Source: Pedobacter frigidisoli
GTDB lineage: Bacteria > Bacteroidota > Bacteroidia > Sphingobacteriales > Sphingobacteriaceae
Reading direction: 5' to 3'
NCBI RefSeq assembly: GCF_004331675.1
Contig: NZ_SJSN01000010.1
Span: 1 to 64,000 of the forward strand
Length of the DNA: 64,000 nt
Position numbers and translations under genes: made by a program. Every line of letters begins with the position of its first letter. The stretch's first letter is position 1. This document shows positions 1 to 7,500 of the stretch, one piece after another. The notes below the pieces were generated by a model, which was given only the letters and a program-made list of their open reading frames with translations, was not told the DNA's origin and did not search any database.

Positions 1-467
1 TGTTGCGTATTATAGAGCTTATCCATATAACGATAGATTTTACCCAAATGAAGATCTTCGTCAAAATGTGCCTTCAGGTATTCAATCGTTGCAGATTTGC
101 TCATAGGCTGATCTAGTCTTGAGATAACCAGTTGTCTCAGGATATAATCATCTATCGCATCATATCCAATTGAATCATATACTCTATTTAGTATAAGCTG
201 AGTGCCATTGTGAAGGATATTTTCAATATTGGAAAGCAGGAGGTTGGTAACGTACGCTTCATCTGTCTCCTGGGTATGCTGCTCGAATAAACCTTCTCCC
301 TTTACCTGATTATCTGCCCAGATCTTGCCTTCCTTGTAAAAACGTTCAATCTCGGCCTCATCCCTAGAGACACCAATTGTCTTAACCTCCTTAAATTTAC
401 CTTGAACCTTGACCGCTACCACAATGCTAGTGGTGCCAGAACGGTTCTTTTTTTTGCGAACAAACAT
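1..467 (-). CDS. IS1634-type transposase, N-terminal part (runs off left edge)
   Basis: An open frame reads on the minus strand from an ATG at 467 to the window edge, 155 residues without a stop. It begins with a basic stretch (MFVRKKKNRSGTTSIVV) and continues with KTIGVSRDEAEIERFYKEG, the characteristic start of IS1634-type (IS4 superfamily, DDE) transposases. The catalytic DDE region lies outside the window, so I cannot say whether the element is intact. It would catalyse cut-and-paste movement of its own insertion sequence. It faces the left edge, and 100 bp to its right is a histidine-kinase scrap with no matching 5' part, as expected next to a mobile element. Family assignment is from recall of the N-terminal motif. 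Confidence 0.8.
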   Translation of the reverse strand, partial: MFVRKKKNRSGTTSIVVAVKVQGKFKEVKTIGVSRDEAEIERFYKEGKIWADNQVKGEGLFEQHTQETDEAYVTNLLLSNIENILHNGTQLILNRVYDSIGYDAIDDYILRQLVISRLDQPMSKSATIEYLKAHFDEDLHLGKIYRYMDKLYNTQ

Positions 468-517
468 GCCTAAAGATAGTTCTTAATCGCCTTGCGTCAC
501 CCAAATTGGTGATGCAA
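1..517 (-). mobile_element. Right-hand part of an IS1634-like insertion sequence; outer boundary uncertain
   Basis: The transposase start plus its upstream leader. An imperfect inverted repeat (TTGCGTCACC at 492-501, GGTGATGCAA at 508-517, 9 of 10 pairs, 6-nt loop) lies 25 bp upstream of the transposase ATG and may belong to the element end. The other terminus is outside the window, so terminal inverted repeats and a target duplication cannot be tested. The right boundary given is the end of this palindrome and is a guess. Confidence 0.45.
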
Positions 518-567
518 ATACCGTAACTAACATAAGATCAAGTCGTTGTGAAATTTATTAAAAAATC

Positions 568-738
568 ATGGCGAAGTCAGGACAAATTGTAGAAGTACAT
601 GGCGGAACAATATGGTTTGAAAGTAATTTAGATCGTGGAATTGCATTTTACATTAATTGCAAAAAATTTTACGGGTTGTTGGTAAAAAGATATGTTGAGT
701 TTGGAGTCAAAAAGAATTCAGTTTTTGAAAGATCTTGA
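568..738 (+). pseudogene. C-terminal scrap of a sensor histidine kinase (G2-box side of the ATPase domain)
   Basis: The frame from an ATG at 568 to TGA at 736-738 reads GQIVEVHGGTIWFES shortly after its start and then a hydrophobic/basic tail. This matches the last part of a HATPase_c domain (family pattern: IVExHGGxIWVES...FxxxLP). The H box, N box, G1 and most of G2 are missing and a TAA stop lies in frame just upstream at 559-561, so this is a 5'-truncated remnant and not a working kinase. The truncation point lies within about 100 bp of the IS1634-like element, which suggests insertion or an adjacent deletion destroyed the gene. The last 20 or so codons have no clear kinase similarity. 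Confidence 0.7.
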
Positions 739-799
739 TCACTGTTTATACAATTTAAAAAATAAAATGGCCGAAAGGGGTTTTTTAATTTATAAGCAT

Positions 800-807
800 T
801 ATTTTTG
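800..807 (+). promoter_or_regulatory. Candidate -7 element (TATTTTTG) upstream of the cupin gene
   Basis: TATTTTTG fits the Bacteroidota TAnnTTTG -7 consensus, 80 bp upstream of the ATG at 889. I do not see a good TTG -33 element at the right distance, so this is tentative. Confidence 0.35.
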
Positions 808-888
808 CGGCAATTATAGAACCACATTGGCAAACTTTGCCGCCAGTGAATAACCAGATAATCATTATAAAAAATAAATTCTTTACCC

Positions 889-1386
889 ATGACAAACGAC
901 AAAAAAGAAATATTCGATAGCGTTGCACAACGTTTAAAAATTGAAGGTTTTAATGTAGTAAACCGCGATGAAACTCGTCCTTGGGGTGGTTTCTTTGTAA
1001 TTGATGAAGCACAGGCACAACAATTTGCAGATACTTATTTCGATGGATTAGATGTTGAAAGCTTAAAAATCGGAGGCAAATTAAGTCCGAAGATTTTAAT
1101 AGTTGCCCCAAACACACGCCTTTCGTGGCAATATCATCACCGTAGAGCCGAAATTTGGCAAGTGGTTACAGGTACCGTTGGCATTAAAACCAGCGAAACC
1201 GATGAAGAAGGTGAAGTGAAAAAATATGCACCAAAAGACCAGATTAAATTACAACAAGGTGAGCGTCACCGTTTAATTGGTTTAGATGATTGGGGTGTTG
1301 TTGCAGAGATTTGGCAACATACTGATGCTTCAAACCCATCAGATGAAAGCGATATCGTTCGCGTTCAAGACGATTTTGGTAGATAA
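889..1386 (+). CDS. Cupin protein, mannose-6-phosphate isomerase type II-like
   Basis: A 165-residue single-domain cupin. The core reads NTRLSWQYHHRRAEIWQVVTG (two adjacent histidines and a downstream glutamate as metal ligands) and then LQQGERHRLIGLDDWGVVAE, the two cupin motifs as found in the C-terminal isomerase domain of type II phosphomannose isomerases (GDP-mannose precursor supply). Bacteroidota commonly carry this stand-alone short form. It has no signal peptide and should be cytoplasmic. It is followed by a strong terminator and is monocistronic. The substrate, mannose-6-phosphate or another sugar phosphate, is inferred from family only. Confidence 0.75.
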   Translation: MTNDKKEIFDSVAQRLKIEGFNVVNRDETRPWGGFFVIDEAQAQQFADTYFDGLDVESLKIGGKLSPKILIVAPNTRLSWQYHHRRAEIWQVVTGTVGIKTSETDEEGEVKKYAPKDQIKLQQGERHRLIGLDDWGVVAEIWQHTDASNPSDESDIVRVQDDFGR

Positions 1387-1400
1387 TAAATTTTTTGTTT

Positions 1401-1440
1401 AGAATCCTGTTCGAAAAATTTGAACAGGATTCTTCTTGTT
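1401..1440 (+). terminator. Rho-independent terminator after the cupin gene
   Basis: A perfect 12-bp stem: AGAATCCTGTTC at 1401-1412 and GAACAGGATTCT at 1422-1433, with a 9-nt loop, followed by a T-rich stretch (TCTTGTT). It lies 15 bp after the cupin stop. Confidence 0.85.
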
Positions 1441-1522
1441 CTTATATTCCTAAACAGGTGGTTTATTAACTATCGAAAACTAAACGTCATAGATTTACGT
1501 TTATTAAGCATACACACAATAC

Positions 1523-2251
1523 ATGATTATCCTCATTTTCTTTCTTTGCCATTGGTTTTTATCTCTATTTAGTCAAACCTTTTTTCTTCACCGTTATTCA
1601 TCGCATAAGATGTTTAAAATGGAGCCTTTTTGGGAAAAATTCTTTTATTTGATATTATTGATTTCTCAAGGTTCATCTTTCTTAAATCCAAGGGCTTATG
1701 CCATTTTGCACCGTATGCATCATGCCTATAGCGATACAGAGAAAGACCCACATTCGCCTCATTTCTTTAAGGATGTTTTTGGGATGATGATAGCTACAAA
1801 AAACATGTACATGAATTATCTGCAGTTTAAAATACAGCCAGAACCTGCGTTTCAAGGTAATTATCCCGAGTGGCCTGTTGTGGATAAGATTGGAAATTCG
1901 TGGTGGTGGAGAATTACTTGTGGTTTGTTCTACATTGGTTTTTACATCATGTTTGCCAACCATTGGTGGTTGTTTATTTTATTGCCAGTCCACTTTTTAA
2001 TGGGACCCTTGCATGGTGCAATCGTAAATTGGTGTGGACATAAATATGGTTACTCAAACCATGATAACGATGACCATAGTAAGAATTCTTTACCTTGGGA
2101 TTTCCTCTTGATGGGCGAGCTGTTTCAAAATAATCACCACAAGAAACCAAATAGCCCTAATTTTGCGACTAAATGGTGGGAGTTTGACCCAACTTATCCT
2201 GTGATGAAATTCTTGCATTGGGTGAGAATTATTAAGATTAGAAAGGTATAG
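1523..2251 (+). CDS. Fatty acyl desaturase (delta-9 / DesC-like), integral membrane di-iron enzyme
   Basis: A 242-residue membrane protein with the three histidine clusters of acyl-CoA/acyl-lipid desaturases: HRYSSHK near residue 24 (HX4H), HRMHHAYSD near residue 64 (HXXHH) and NNHHKKPN near residue 205 (HXXHH-type), plus the extra NWCGHKYGY and [11 protein letters not shown] histidines near 170. It should insert a cis double bond into a membrane acyl chain using O2 and an electron donor. Hydrophobic segments lie around residues 1-20, 35-55, 125-145 and 147-165. The next genes form a lipid-modification locus in which CFA-type enzymes need unsaturated chains, so this enzyme may supply their substrate (inference). 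It is separated from that locus by a 450-bp repeat-bearing gap. Confidence 0.88.
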   Translation: MIILIFFLCHWFLSLFSQTFFLHRYSSHKMFKMEPFWEKFFYLILLISQGSSFLNPRAYAILHRMHHAYSDTEKDPHSPHFFKDVFGMMIATKNMYMNYLQFKIQPEPAFQGNYPEWPVVDKIGNSWWWRITCGLFYIGFYIMFANHWWLFILLPVHFLMGPLHGAIVNWCGHKYGYSNHDNDDHSKNSLPWDFLLMGELFQNNHHKKPNSPNFATKWWEFDPTYPVMKFLHWVRIIKIRKV

Positions 2252-2256
2252 CCCTT

Positions 2257-2458
2257 GTCCTGGCCGGACAGGCTTTTTTCTTTTTTACAACAAAAATAAA
2301 CTAAACCGAGCTTTGCAGCGAGCTCATTAATGCAATTAAAACAATAAGGGCTGATTAATAAATTGATGGCTGAAAATTTTTGTTCTGAAGTCTGTACTTT
2401 GGCTTGAGTACTGCGTACCCAAAAATTTGTTTGGCCGGATTGAAGTTAAATGGAGATG
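2257..2458. repeat. Intergenic repeat, copy 1 of a about 200-bp family
   Basis: Starts GTCCTGGCCGGACAGGCTTT, contains GGCTGAAAATTTTTGTTCTG and ends with AAAAATTTGTTTGGCCGGAT followed by an AATGGAGATG box. A second diverged copy with the same order of boxes lies at 6370-6563. Both sit directly 3' of a plus-strand gene. I see no open frame in it. The 5' box is itself nearly palindromic and T-rich at its end, so it may serve as a transcription terminator for the desaturase gene. Confidence 0.6.
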
Positions 2459-2706
2459 TAATACTTAGGCTTGATATGATGGAAAACATGTAGGTAACGC
2501 AAATTTCCTAGCGTTTTTTATCTTGGACCTGTCGAGAGGCAATTTTAAATAATGAACTGCACATCGGTTTTCTGACAATGACCTGTGTTAACTAAGGGAC
2601 AGGAACGAGCGTCCCGATTTTTTTATCGGGATAAAGTGGATGGCGGGGCTATCGGAACCGATTTAATAGAACCTTGCTTTTCTAATAATATTTAAATTTC
2701 CTCATC
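2459..2706. other. Intergenic stretch with a REP-like hairpin
   Basis: No coding frame is convincing here. The only structure I see is a hairpin TCCCGAT (2612-2618) / ATCGGGA (2625-2631) with a T-rich loop, in a context (AGGAACGAGCGTCCCGAT) that looks like a dispersed repeat. Similar TCCCGA/TCGGGA hairpins occur near 18614 and 38930. Confidence 0.4.
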
Positions 2707-3039
2707 ATGATAAATTTCTTGAAAATCGTTTTCTCCGCATTGTTTGTATTCATGTGCTATAAGGTAATTTCTACTTCTTTAGAAAGCAACCTTTTTGAAC
2801 AGTGGGATTTTCTTGGTAGTATCCCTTGGATGCGTGCCACCCTTTGGGATTTTTACGCCAACATCTTCATTATCACACTGTGGATGTTTTATAAGGAAAA
2901 AAGCATTATTCTTAAAATCTCTATCACAGTTTTGTTCGTATGTTTAGGTAGTATAGCAACCTTGGCCTATGTTTTGGTCTATTTATTCAAACTAAAAGAG
3001 GGCGAGGGTGTTAAAGAATTGCTGGTAAATAAAGGTTAA
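2707..3039 (+). CDS. Small integral membrane protein, DUF1475-like
   Basis: A 110-residue protein with three or so membrane helices (about residues 1-20, 38-60 and 66-92). The motif WMRATLWDFYANIFIITLW, with a conserved aromatic and acidic patch at the membrane face, matches my recollection of the DUF1475 family. No enzymatic function is known to me. It opens a row of six plus-strand genes to 8739 whose other members act on membrane lipids, so a role in lipid modification or transport is likely by association. The spacing to the next gene is 66 bp, with a short degenerate AT-rich repeat in the gap. Confidence 0.7.
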   Translation: MINFLKIVFSALFVFMCYKVISTSLESNLFEQWDFLGSIPWMRATLWDFYANIFIITLWMFYKEKSIILKISITVLFVCLGSIATLAYVLVYLFKLKEGEGVKELLVNKG

Positions 3040-3105
3040 AAGTTAATGGGCAATGGTCTGATAGCTTTATAGCCATTAACCATCAAGCCAAAACTATTAA
3101 CCCGA

Positions 3106-3900
3106 ATGGACTATAGAAATCTACTTTTTATTGCGCTTATCTCCCTTATTGCTTGTTGTGGCATAATGGCTGTTATTTGGCTTTGGGCTAAACGCATCAA
3201 AAACGCTGGTGTTGTCGATGTTTTTTGGGCGTTAAACTTCCCTGTCATCACCATCATTACTTTCTTTTTAGCGGAGGGATTTCAAACCCGAAAAATATTA
3301 ATCTGTTCTATTTTTCTGCTTGCAGAGCTGCGGCTTGGCATTCATTTATGGCAAAGAGTAATTGGTCATTTAGATGAAGAAGAGGGAAGATACCAACGAC
3401 TGCGCAGCGAATGGGGCGATAAAGCCGATAGAAACTTCTTTGTTTTCTTCCAATTTCAGGCCATTTCAAATGTGCTCCTTGCTATTCCATTTTTCATTAT
3501 CACGGCGAATATTTCAACTAAAATTTCCATTTTAGAATATATTGGTTTGGCCATTTGGGCAGTTGCTTTTTTAGGCGAAATGATTGCCGACAGACAACTT
3601 GCCGCCTTTAAGAAAGACCCGAAAAACAAAGGCAAGGTTTGCGATACGGGGTTGTGGTATTATAGTCGCCACCCCAATTATTTCTTCGAGTGGTTAACCT
3701 GGATGGCTTATTTCATCTTTGCGTTGGCATCTCCTTGGGGAATTTTGGCCATCATCAGTCCTGCGATTATTTTATATCTATTAACCAAAGTAACGGGCGT
3801 TCCCAATAATGAAGAACAAAATTTAAGGAGTAAGCCCGAGGCTTATAAAAAATATCAACAAACAACTTCTTCCTTTTTTCCGTGGTTTAAGAAAGCTTAA
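3106..3900 (+). CDS. DUF1295 protein (steroid 5-alpha-reductase / isoprenylcysteine methyltransferase-like membrane fold)
   Basis: A 264-residue multi-pass membrane protein. The C-terminal half carries GLWYYSRHPNYFFEWLTW (about residues 182-199), the RHPNYF signature shared by DUF1295, steroid 5-alpha reductases and isoprenylcysteine methyltransferases, where it binds a nucleotide cofactor. Upstream is an N-terminal set of helices with WLWAKRIKNAGVVDVFWALN, also typical of DUF1295. DUF1295 genes are known neighbours of CFA synthase, DUF1365 and COG2907 flavoprotein genes in Proteobacteria, and the same partners follow here. A reductase acting on a double bond of a lipid is a reasonable guess, not shown. 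Confidence 0.85.
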   Translation: MDYRNLLFIALISLIACCGIMAVIWLWAKRIKNAGVVDVFWALNFPVITIITFFLAEGFQTRKILICSIFLLAELRLGIHLWQRVIGHLDEEEGRYQRLRSEWGDKADRNFFVFFQFQAISNVLLAIPFFIITANISTKISILEYIGLAIWAVAFLGEMIADRQLAAFKKDPKNKGKVCDTGLWYYSRHPNYFFEWLTWMAYFIFALASPWGILAIISPAIILYLLTKVTGVPNNEEQNLRSKPEAYKKYQQTTSSFFPWFKKA

Positions 3901-3938
3901 AACCTTAAACCTTTTACCTTACAACCCTCTACCTTGAT

Positions 3939-4991
3939 ATGTGGTACGATAAACTTTTAGAAAACGATAAACTTCCTGATTCAGCTTTGCGATTGGGCAT
4001 TAGAAAACTTTGCAAACAGCGTTTAGATGATGAAACTTTAGGCGATGAAGAGCTGCAGCAAGAGAAATTTATGGATTTGGTTGATGAATTAAAACAATCG
4101 CCAATTGCCGTTAATACTGCTGAAGCCAATGAGCAACACTATGAATTGCCTACTCAGTTTTTTCAATATTGCTTAGGTAAAAACCTGAAATATAGTAGTG
4201 GATATTGGAAACCTGGTGTTAAAGATATTGATACATCAGAAGATGATATGTTGGCTTTAACTTGCAAACGGGCAGATTTACAAAGCGGACAGAATGTGTT
4301 GGAGTTGGGCTGTGGCTGGGGTTCTTTATCGTTATACATGGCGGCGAAGTTTCCTAAAAGCACTTTTACGGTTGTTTCAAATTCGGCTACACAGAAAATC
4401 TTCATTGATGAAACTGCAACGCAAAGAGGCATCCAAAACTTAACGGTTTTAACTGCCGATATGAACACTTTTACCATCGCCGATACTTTCGATAGGATTG
4501 TTTCTGTAGAAATGTTCGAGCACATGCGTAACTATAAATTCTTGCTGAATAAAGTTGCTGGTTTCTTAAAACCTGATGGAAAATTGTTCGTTCATATCTT
4601 TACCCACAAGATTTTAGCCTACAAATTTGAGGTTATTGATGAAACCGATTGGATGAGTAAATACTTTTTCACGGGAGGAATTATGCCCTCGAACCATTTG
4701 TTTTTCTACTTTAATGATGACCTTAAAATTGATAAGCATTGGGTAGTAAACGGAACGAATTACGGCAAAACATCCGAAGCTTGGTTAAGTAACATGGATA
4801 AGCATAAAAAAGAAATTATGCCGATTTTAGAAAATACTTATGGTAAAAACCAAGCCGTGAAATGGTGGGTTTACTGGCGGTTATTTTACATGAGTTGCGC
4901 CGAATTGTTTAATTATAATAAGGGTAACGAATGGATGGTTTGTCATTATTTGTTCAGCCCCACCCAGCTTAGCTCAAGGGGAGGAGCATAA
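3939..4991 (+). CDS. SAM-dependent methyltransferase, cyclopropane-fatty-acid-synthase-like
   Basis: A 350-residue cytosolic methyltransferase of the CFA synthase superfamily. QHYELPTQFFQYCLG near residue 66 is the family's entry motif, KYSSGYW follows, then VLELGCGWGSLSLYMA (motif I, SAM binding, about residues 121-136) and VSVEMFEHM near 188. The last 11 residues lie in a GC-rich REP-type repeat (4957-4988), so the native C-terminus has probably been replaced or extended. It is shorter than the true CFA synthase encoded at 7501 and clusters by eye with the variant found next to DUF1295 genes; the substrate is likely an unsaturated acyl chain but which carbon is methylated is unknown. Downstream gene starts 40 bp later. 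Confidence 0.85.
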   Translation: MWYDKLLENDKLPDSALRLGIRKLCKQRLDDETLGDEELQQEKFMDLVDELKQSPIAVNTAEANEQHYELPTQFFQYCLGKNLKYSSGYWKPGVKDIDTSEDDMLALTCKRADLQSGQNVLELGCGWGSLSLYMAAKFPKSTFTVVSNSATQKIFIDETATQRGIQNLTVLTADMNTFTIADTFDRIVSVEMFEHMRNYKFLLNKVAGFLKPDGKLFVHIFTHKILAYKFEVIDETDWMSKYFFTGGIMPSNHLFFYFNDDLKIDKHWVVNGTNYGKTSEAWLSNMDKHKKEIMPILENTYGKNQAVKWWVYWRLFYMSCAELFNYNKGNEWMVCHYLFSPTQLSSRGGA

Positions 4992-5075
4992 GGAGCCTAA
5001 AAATAATTTACAAATAGCGGTTAATTTTATATGAACGATTTAAACTCCTCCCCTTTGGGGAGGTCGGGAGGGGCC
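4957..5075. repeat. Inverted pair of REP-type repeats spanning a gene junction
   Basis: Left arm 4957-4988 (GCCCCACCC ... GGGGAGGAG) and right arm 5043-5075 (CTCCTCCCC TTT GGGGAGG ... GGAGGGGCC) are inverted relative to one another, about 55 bp apart. The same CTCCCCTCC/GGAGGGGAG core appears as an inverted pair at 26419-26589 and as single units near 31162 and 33178. Here the left arm encodes the last residues of the methyltransferase and the right arm encodes residues 5-15 of the flavoprotein. Confidence 0.75.
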
Positions 5076-6314
5076 AAGCTCGCCATTATTGGCTCTGGGA
5101 TAGCAGGAATGGGTTGTGCCCACAAGCTGCAACACAAATACGATATTACAGTTTTCGAGAAAGCTGATTATATTGGCGGTCATACGAATACCATTACGCT
5201 CGAAGAAGATGGCAAACCCATTTATCTGGATAGTGGTTTTATGGTTTTTAACTATCATACCTACCCGAATTTGACAGAAATGTTCACAGAAATCGATGCG
5301 CCCGTAATCAAAACGGATATGTCTTTTAGTGTTCAGTTTTTGCCAAAAAAATTAGAATACAGTGGTTCTAGTTTAAATCATTTATTCGCACAGCGGAAGA
5401 ATTTGTTCAATTTTTCTTATTTGAAAATGTTGATGCAGATTAACCGTTTCAACAAGCAAAGCGTTGAAATTTTAGATAAACCAGAGTATCAGGATTATTC
5501 TATCGGGAAGTTTTTTAAAGAGTTTGGGTACAGCGATGATATGCTTTGGCAATACCTGATTCCGATGAGTGCCGCGGTTTGGAGTGCGCCAATAGAGCAG
5601 ATTTTAGATTTTCCTGCAGTTTCGCTGATTCGTTTTTTTAAGAATCATGGCTTTTTAGGATTAGATACACAACACCAATGGTACACATTGAAAAACGGAA
5701 GTCAGGCTTACCGCGAAAAACTGATTGCGCCATTTCGTAATAGAATCAAAATCAATAATAAAATCGTTTCCGTTCGTAGATTGGAGAATGGAAAGGCTGA
5801 AGTAGAAAATTCAAAAGGCGAAAAATTCGAGTTTGATAAGGTAATAATGGCTTGCCATGCCGACCAAACTTTCGATATTGTCAAAGATAAGACAGCTTTA
5901 GAAATCGAGTTTCTTTCGAAGTTTAAATATCAATTAAATAAAGCAGTGGTGCATACCGATGAAGACCAAATGCCTAAAGCTAAATTGGCTTGGAGCAGTT
6001 GGAATTATCGGGTAGAAAAGCAAGGAGAAAAACTTTTGCCGAGTACGATCTATTGGATGAATAGTTTGCAGGGCGTTTCTAAAAAAACAAATTATTTTGT
6101 TTCGATTAACCCAACGGGAAGCTTAAATCCTAATAAAATCCTAAAGGAAATCGATTATAATCATCCATTGTTTGATGTTCCTGCCATGCAGGCGCAAGAA
6201 CGGTTGCATGAATTAAATCAGAACGGGCCTGTTTATTATTGTGGGAGCTATTTTAAGTATGGTTTTCATGAAGATGCGTACAAAAGTGCGGTGGATTTGT
6301 GTAGGGAACTTTAA
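5031..6314 (+). CDS. FAD-dependent oxidoreductase, COG2907 / amine-oxidase fold
   Basis: A 427-residue flavoprotein. The dinucleotide-binding motif IGSGIAGMGCAHKL (GxGxxG) is at about residues 20-33, followed by the acidic strand end VFEKADYIGGHTNTI. The C-terminus ends with YYCGSYFKYGFHEDAYKSA, the second FAD-contact region of amine-oxidase-like proteins (family: G...GFHEDG). COG2907 enzymes are genetically linked to CFA-family methyltransferases and DUF1365. In Rhodobacter a flavoprotein acts on methylated acyl chains during furan fatty acid synthesis; orthology here is only inferred. The first 16 residues come largely from a REP-type repeat, so the ATG at 5031 is the only usable start but is probably not ancestral. 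Confidence 0.88.
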   Translation: MNDLNSSPLGRSGGAKLAIIGSGIAGMGCAHKLQHKYDITVFEKADYIGGHTNTITLEEDGKPIYLDSGFMVFNYHTYPNLTEMFTEIDAPVIKTDMSFSVQFLPKKLEYSGSSLNHLFAQRKNLFNFSYLKMLMQINRFNKQSVEILDKPEYQDYSIGKFFKEFGYSDDMLWQYLIPMSAAVWSAPIEQILDFPAVSLIRFFKNHGFLGLDTQHQWYTLKNGSQAYREKLIAPFRNRIKINNKIVSVRRLENGKAEVENSKGEKFEFDKVIMACHADQTFDIVKDKTALEIEFLSKFKYQLNKAVVHTDEDQMPKAKLAWSSWNYRVEKQGEKLLPSTIYWMNSLQGVSKKTNYFVSINPTGSLNPNKILKEIDYNHPLFDVPAMQAQERLHELNQNGPVYYCGSYFKYGFHEDAYKSAVDLCREL

Positions 6315-6369
6315 TTTGCTACCGTCATTTCGACCGCAGTGGAGAAGTCTTTCAAAATAACTATTTTTT

Positions 6370-6563
6370 GTCCTAGCCAGACAGGCTTTTTCTTTTTGAT
6401 GTAAAAAAGACCTGCGAAGCAAGCTTGAACACAGATGAAAAAATATAAACTTGTGAAAACGCAAAAAAAACCGGCTGAAAATTTTTCTTTTAAAGTTAAT
6501 GGTTTGGCTTTGACAAGCTATTCCGAAAAATTTGTTAGGCCGGATTAAAGTAGAACGGAGATG
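6370..6563. repeat. Intergenic repeat, copy 2 of a about 200-bp family
   Basis: Starts GTCCTAGCCAGACAGGCTTT, contains GGCTGAAAATTTTTCTTTTA and ends with AAAAATTTGTTAGGCCGGAT followed by GAACGGAGATG, the same ordered boxes as 2257-2458 with a diverged middle. It fills most of the 356-bp gap between the flavoprotein and DUF1365 genes. The rest of the gap (6564-6670) shows no gene. Confidence 0.6.
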
Positions 6564-6670
6564 GGATGGTTGGACTTAGTTAGATGGAAATGCACGTTGT
6601 TAAGCATTTTGCCTATTCATTGCCGTCGTGCTTCAGCCCACGGATAAATAAGAAAATTTTGTAAATTGGA

Positions 6671-7489
6671 ATGGAAATGCAACTAAACTCGTCTATCTAT
6701 ACCGCCAAAGTAATGCATCATCGTATTGCGCCAAAAAAGCATTCTTTTTGGTACAACGTGTATATGTTTTATATCGATTTGGATGAGATAGATTTGTTGG
6801 CAAAAAAACTTCGGTGGTTCAGTAGAACTAAGTTTAACCTATTTTCTTTTAGAGATGCTGAGCATTTGCAATTGCCTAAGGGAAATCCTAATAAGGCAAA
6901 AAATACTCGTCAGCATTTGGAAGATTATTTGAAAGGATATGGAGTTAATGCTGCAAGTTATAAAATAAAACTGCTGACTAACCTGAACGTTTTAGGTTAT
7001 AATTTTAATCCAGTTTCTTTCTACTATTGCTTTGATGAGGATGGAAGCCCTGTTTGTTGTGTGGCCGAAATCAGCAATACCTATCGCGAAATGAAGCTTT
7101 TTTTCTTTGGAAAAGAAGAATTAGATGGTGATACTTTCAGAAAAATTACTACAAAATATTTTTATGTCTCTCCATTTATAGATCATGATGATTCGTTCGA
7201 TTTCAATTTAAAAGTACCAACCGACAAATTGGATATCAAGATTGATGATTTGGATAAATCGGGGAAAAAGTTCTTTTTTACCACTTTAAAAGGAGATGAA
7301 AAACAACTTACAAATGCCAATCTGTTAAAATGTTTCTTCTCCATTCCACTAATTCCACTGCAAATTATGGGTATGATCCATTGGCAAGCTTTTAGATTAT
7401 GGTTAAAAAAACTCTCTTTCCATCCAAAGGCCGAAAACCCTGAACTACAACGCAACGTATATAAACCTTATAAACCGCAAACAAAATAG
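6671..7489 (+). CDS. DUF1365 domain protein
   Basis: A 272-residue protein of the DUF1365 family. Diagnostic stretches are IYTAKVMHHRIAPKKHSFWY near the N-terminus (family: vxHxRxxPxxHxFxY), FNLFSFRDAEHL near residue 55, LLTNLNVLGYNFNPVSFYY near residue 100 and CVAEISNTYREM near 122. The biochemical function is unknown to me. The gene is almost always next to a COG2907 flavoprotein and a CFA synthase, as here (11 bp from the next start, so co-transcribed). A second in-frame ATG lies two codons in; either could be the start. The C-terminal helix-rich region (LIPLQIMGMIHWQAFRLWLK) may contact the membrane. Confidence 0.88.
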   Translation: MEMQLNSSIYTAKVMHHRIAPKKHSFWYNVYMFYIDLDEIDLLAKKLRWFSRTKFNLFSFRDAEHLQLPKGNPNKAKNTRQHLEDYLKGYGVNAASYKIKLLTNLNVLGYNFNPVSFYYCFDEDGSPVCCVAEISNTYREMKLFFFGKEELDGDTFRKITTKYFYVSPFIDHDDSFDFNLKVPTDKLDIKIDDLDKSGKKFFFTTLKGDEKQLTNANLLKCFFSIPLIPLQIMGMIHWQAFRLWLKKLSFHPKAENPELQRNVYKPYKPQTK

Positions 7490-7500
7490 ATTAAAAGATT

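Noticed and set aside
5031..5078. A later start for the flavoprotein that avoids the repeat
   Set aside because: The next in-frame ATG lies after the GxGxxG motif begins, so the FAD site would be lost; the ATG at 5031 must be used.
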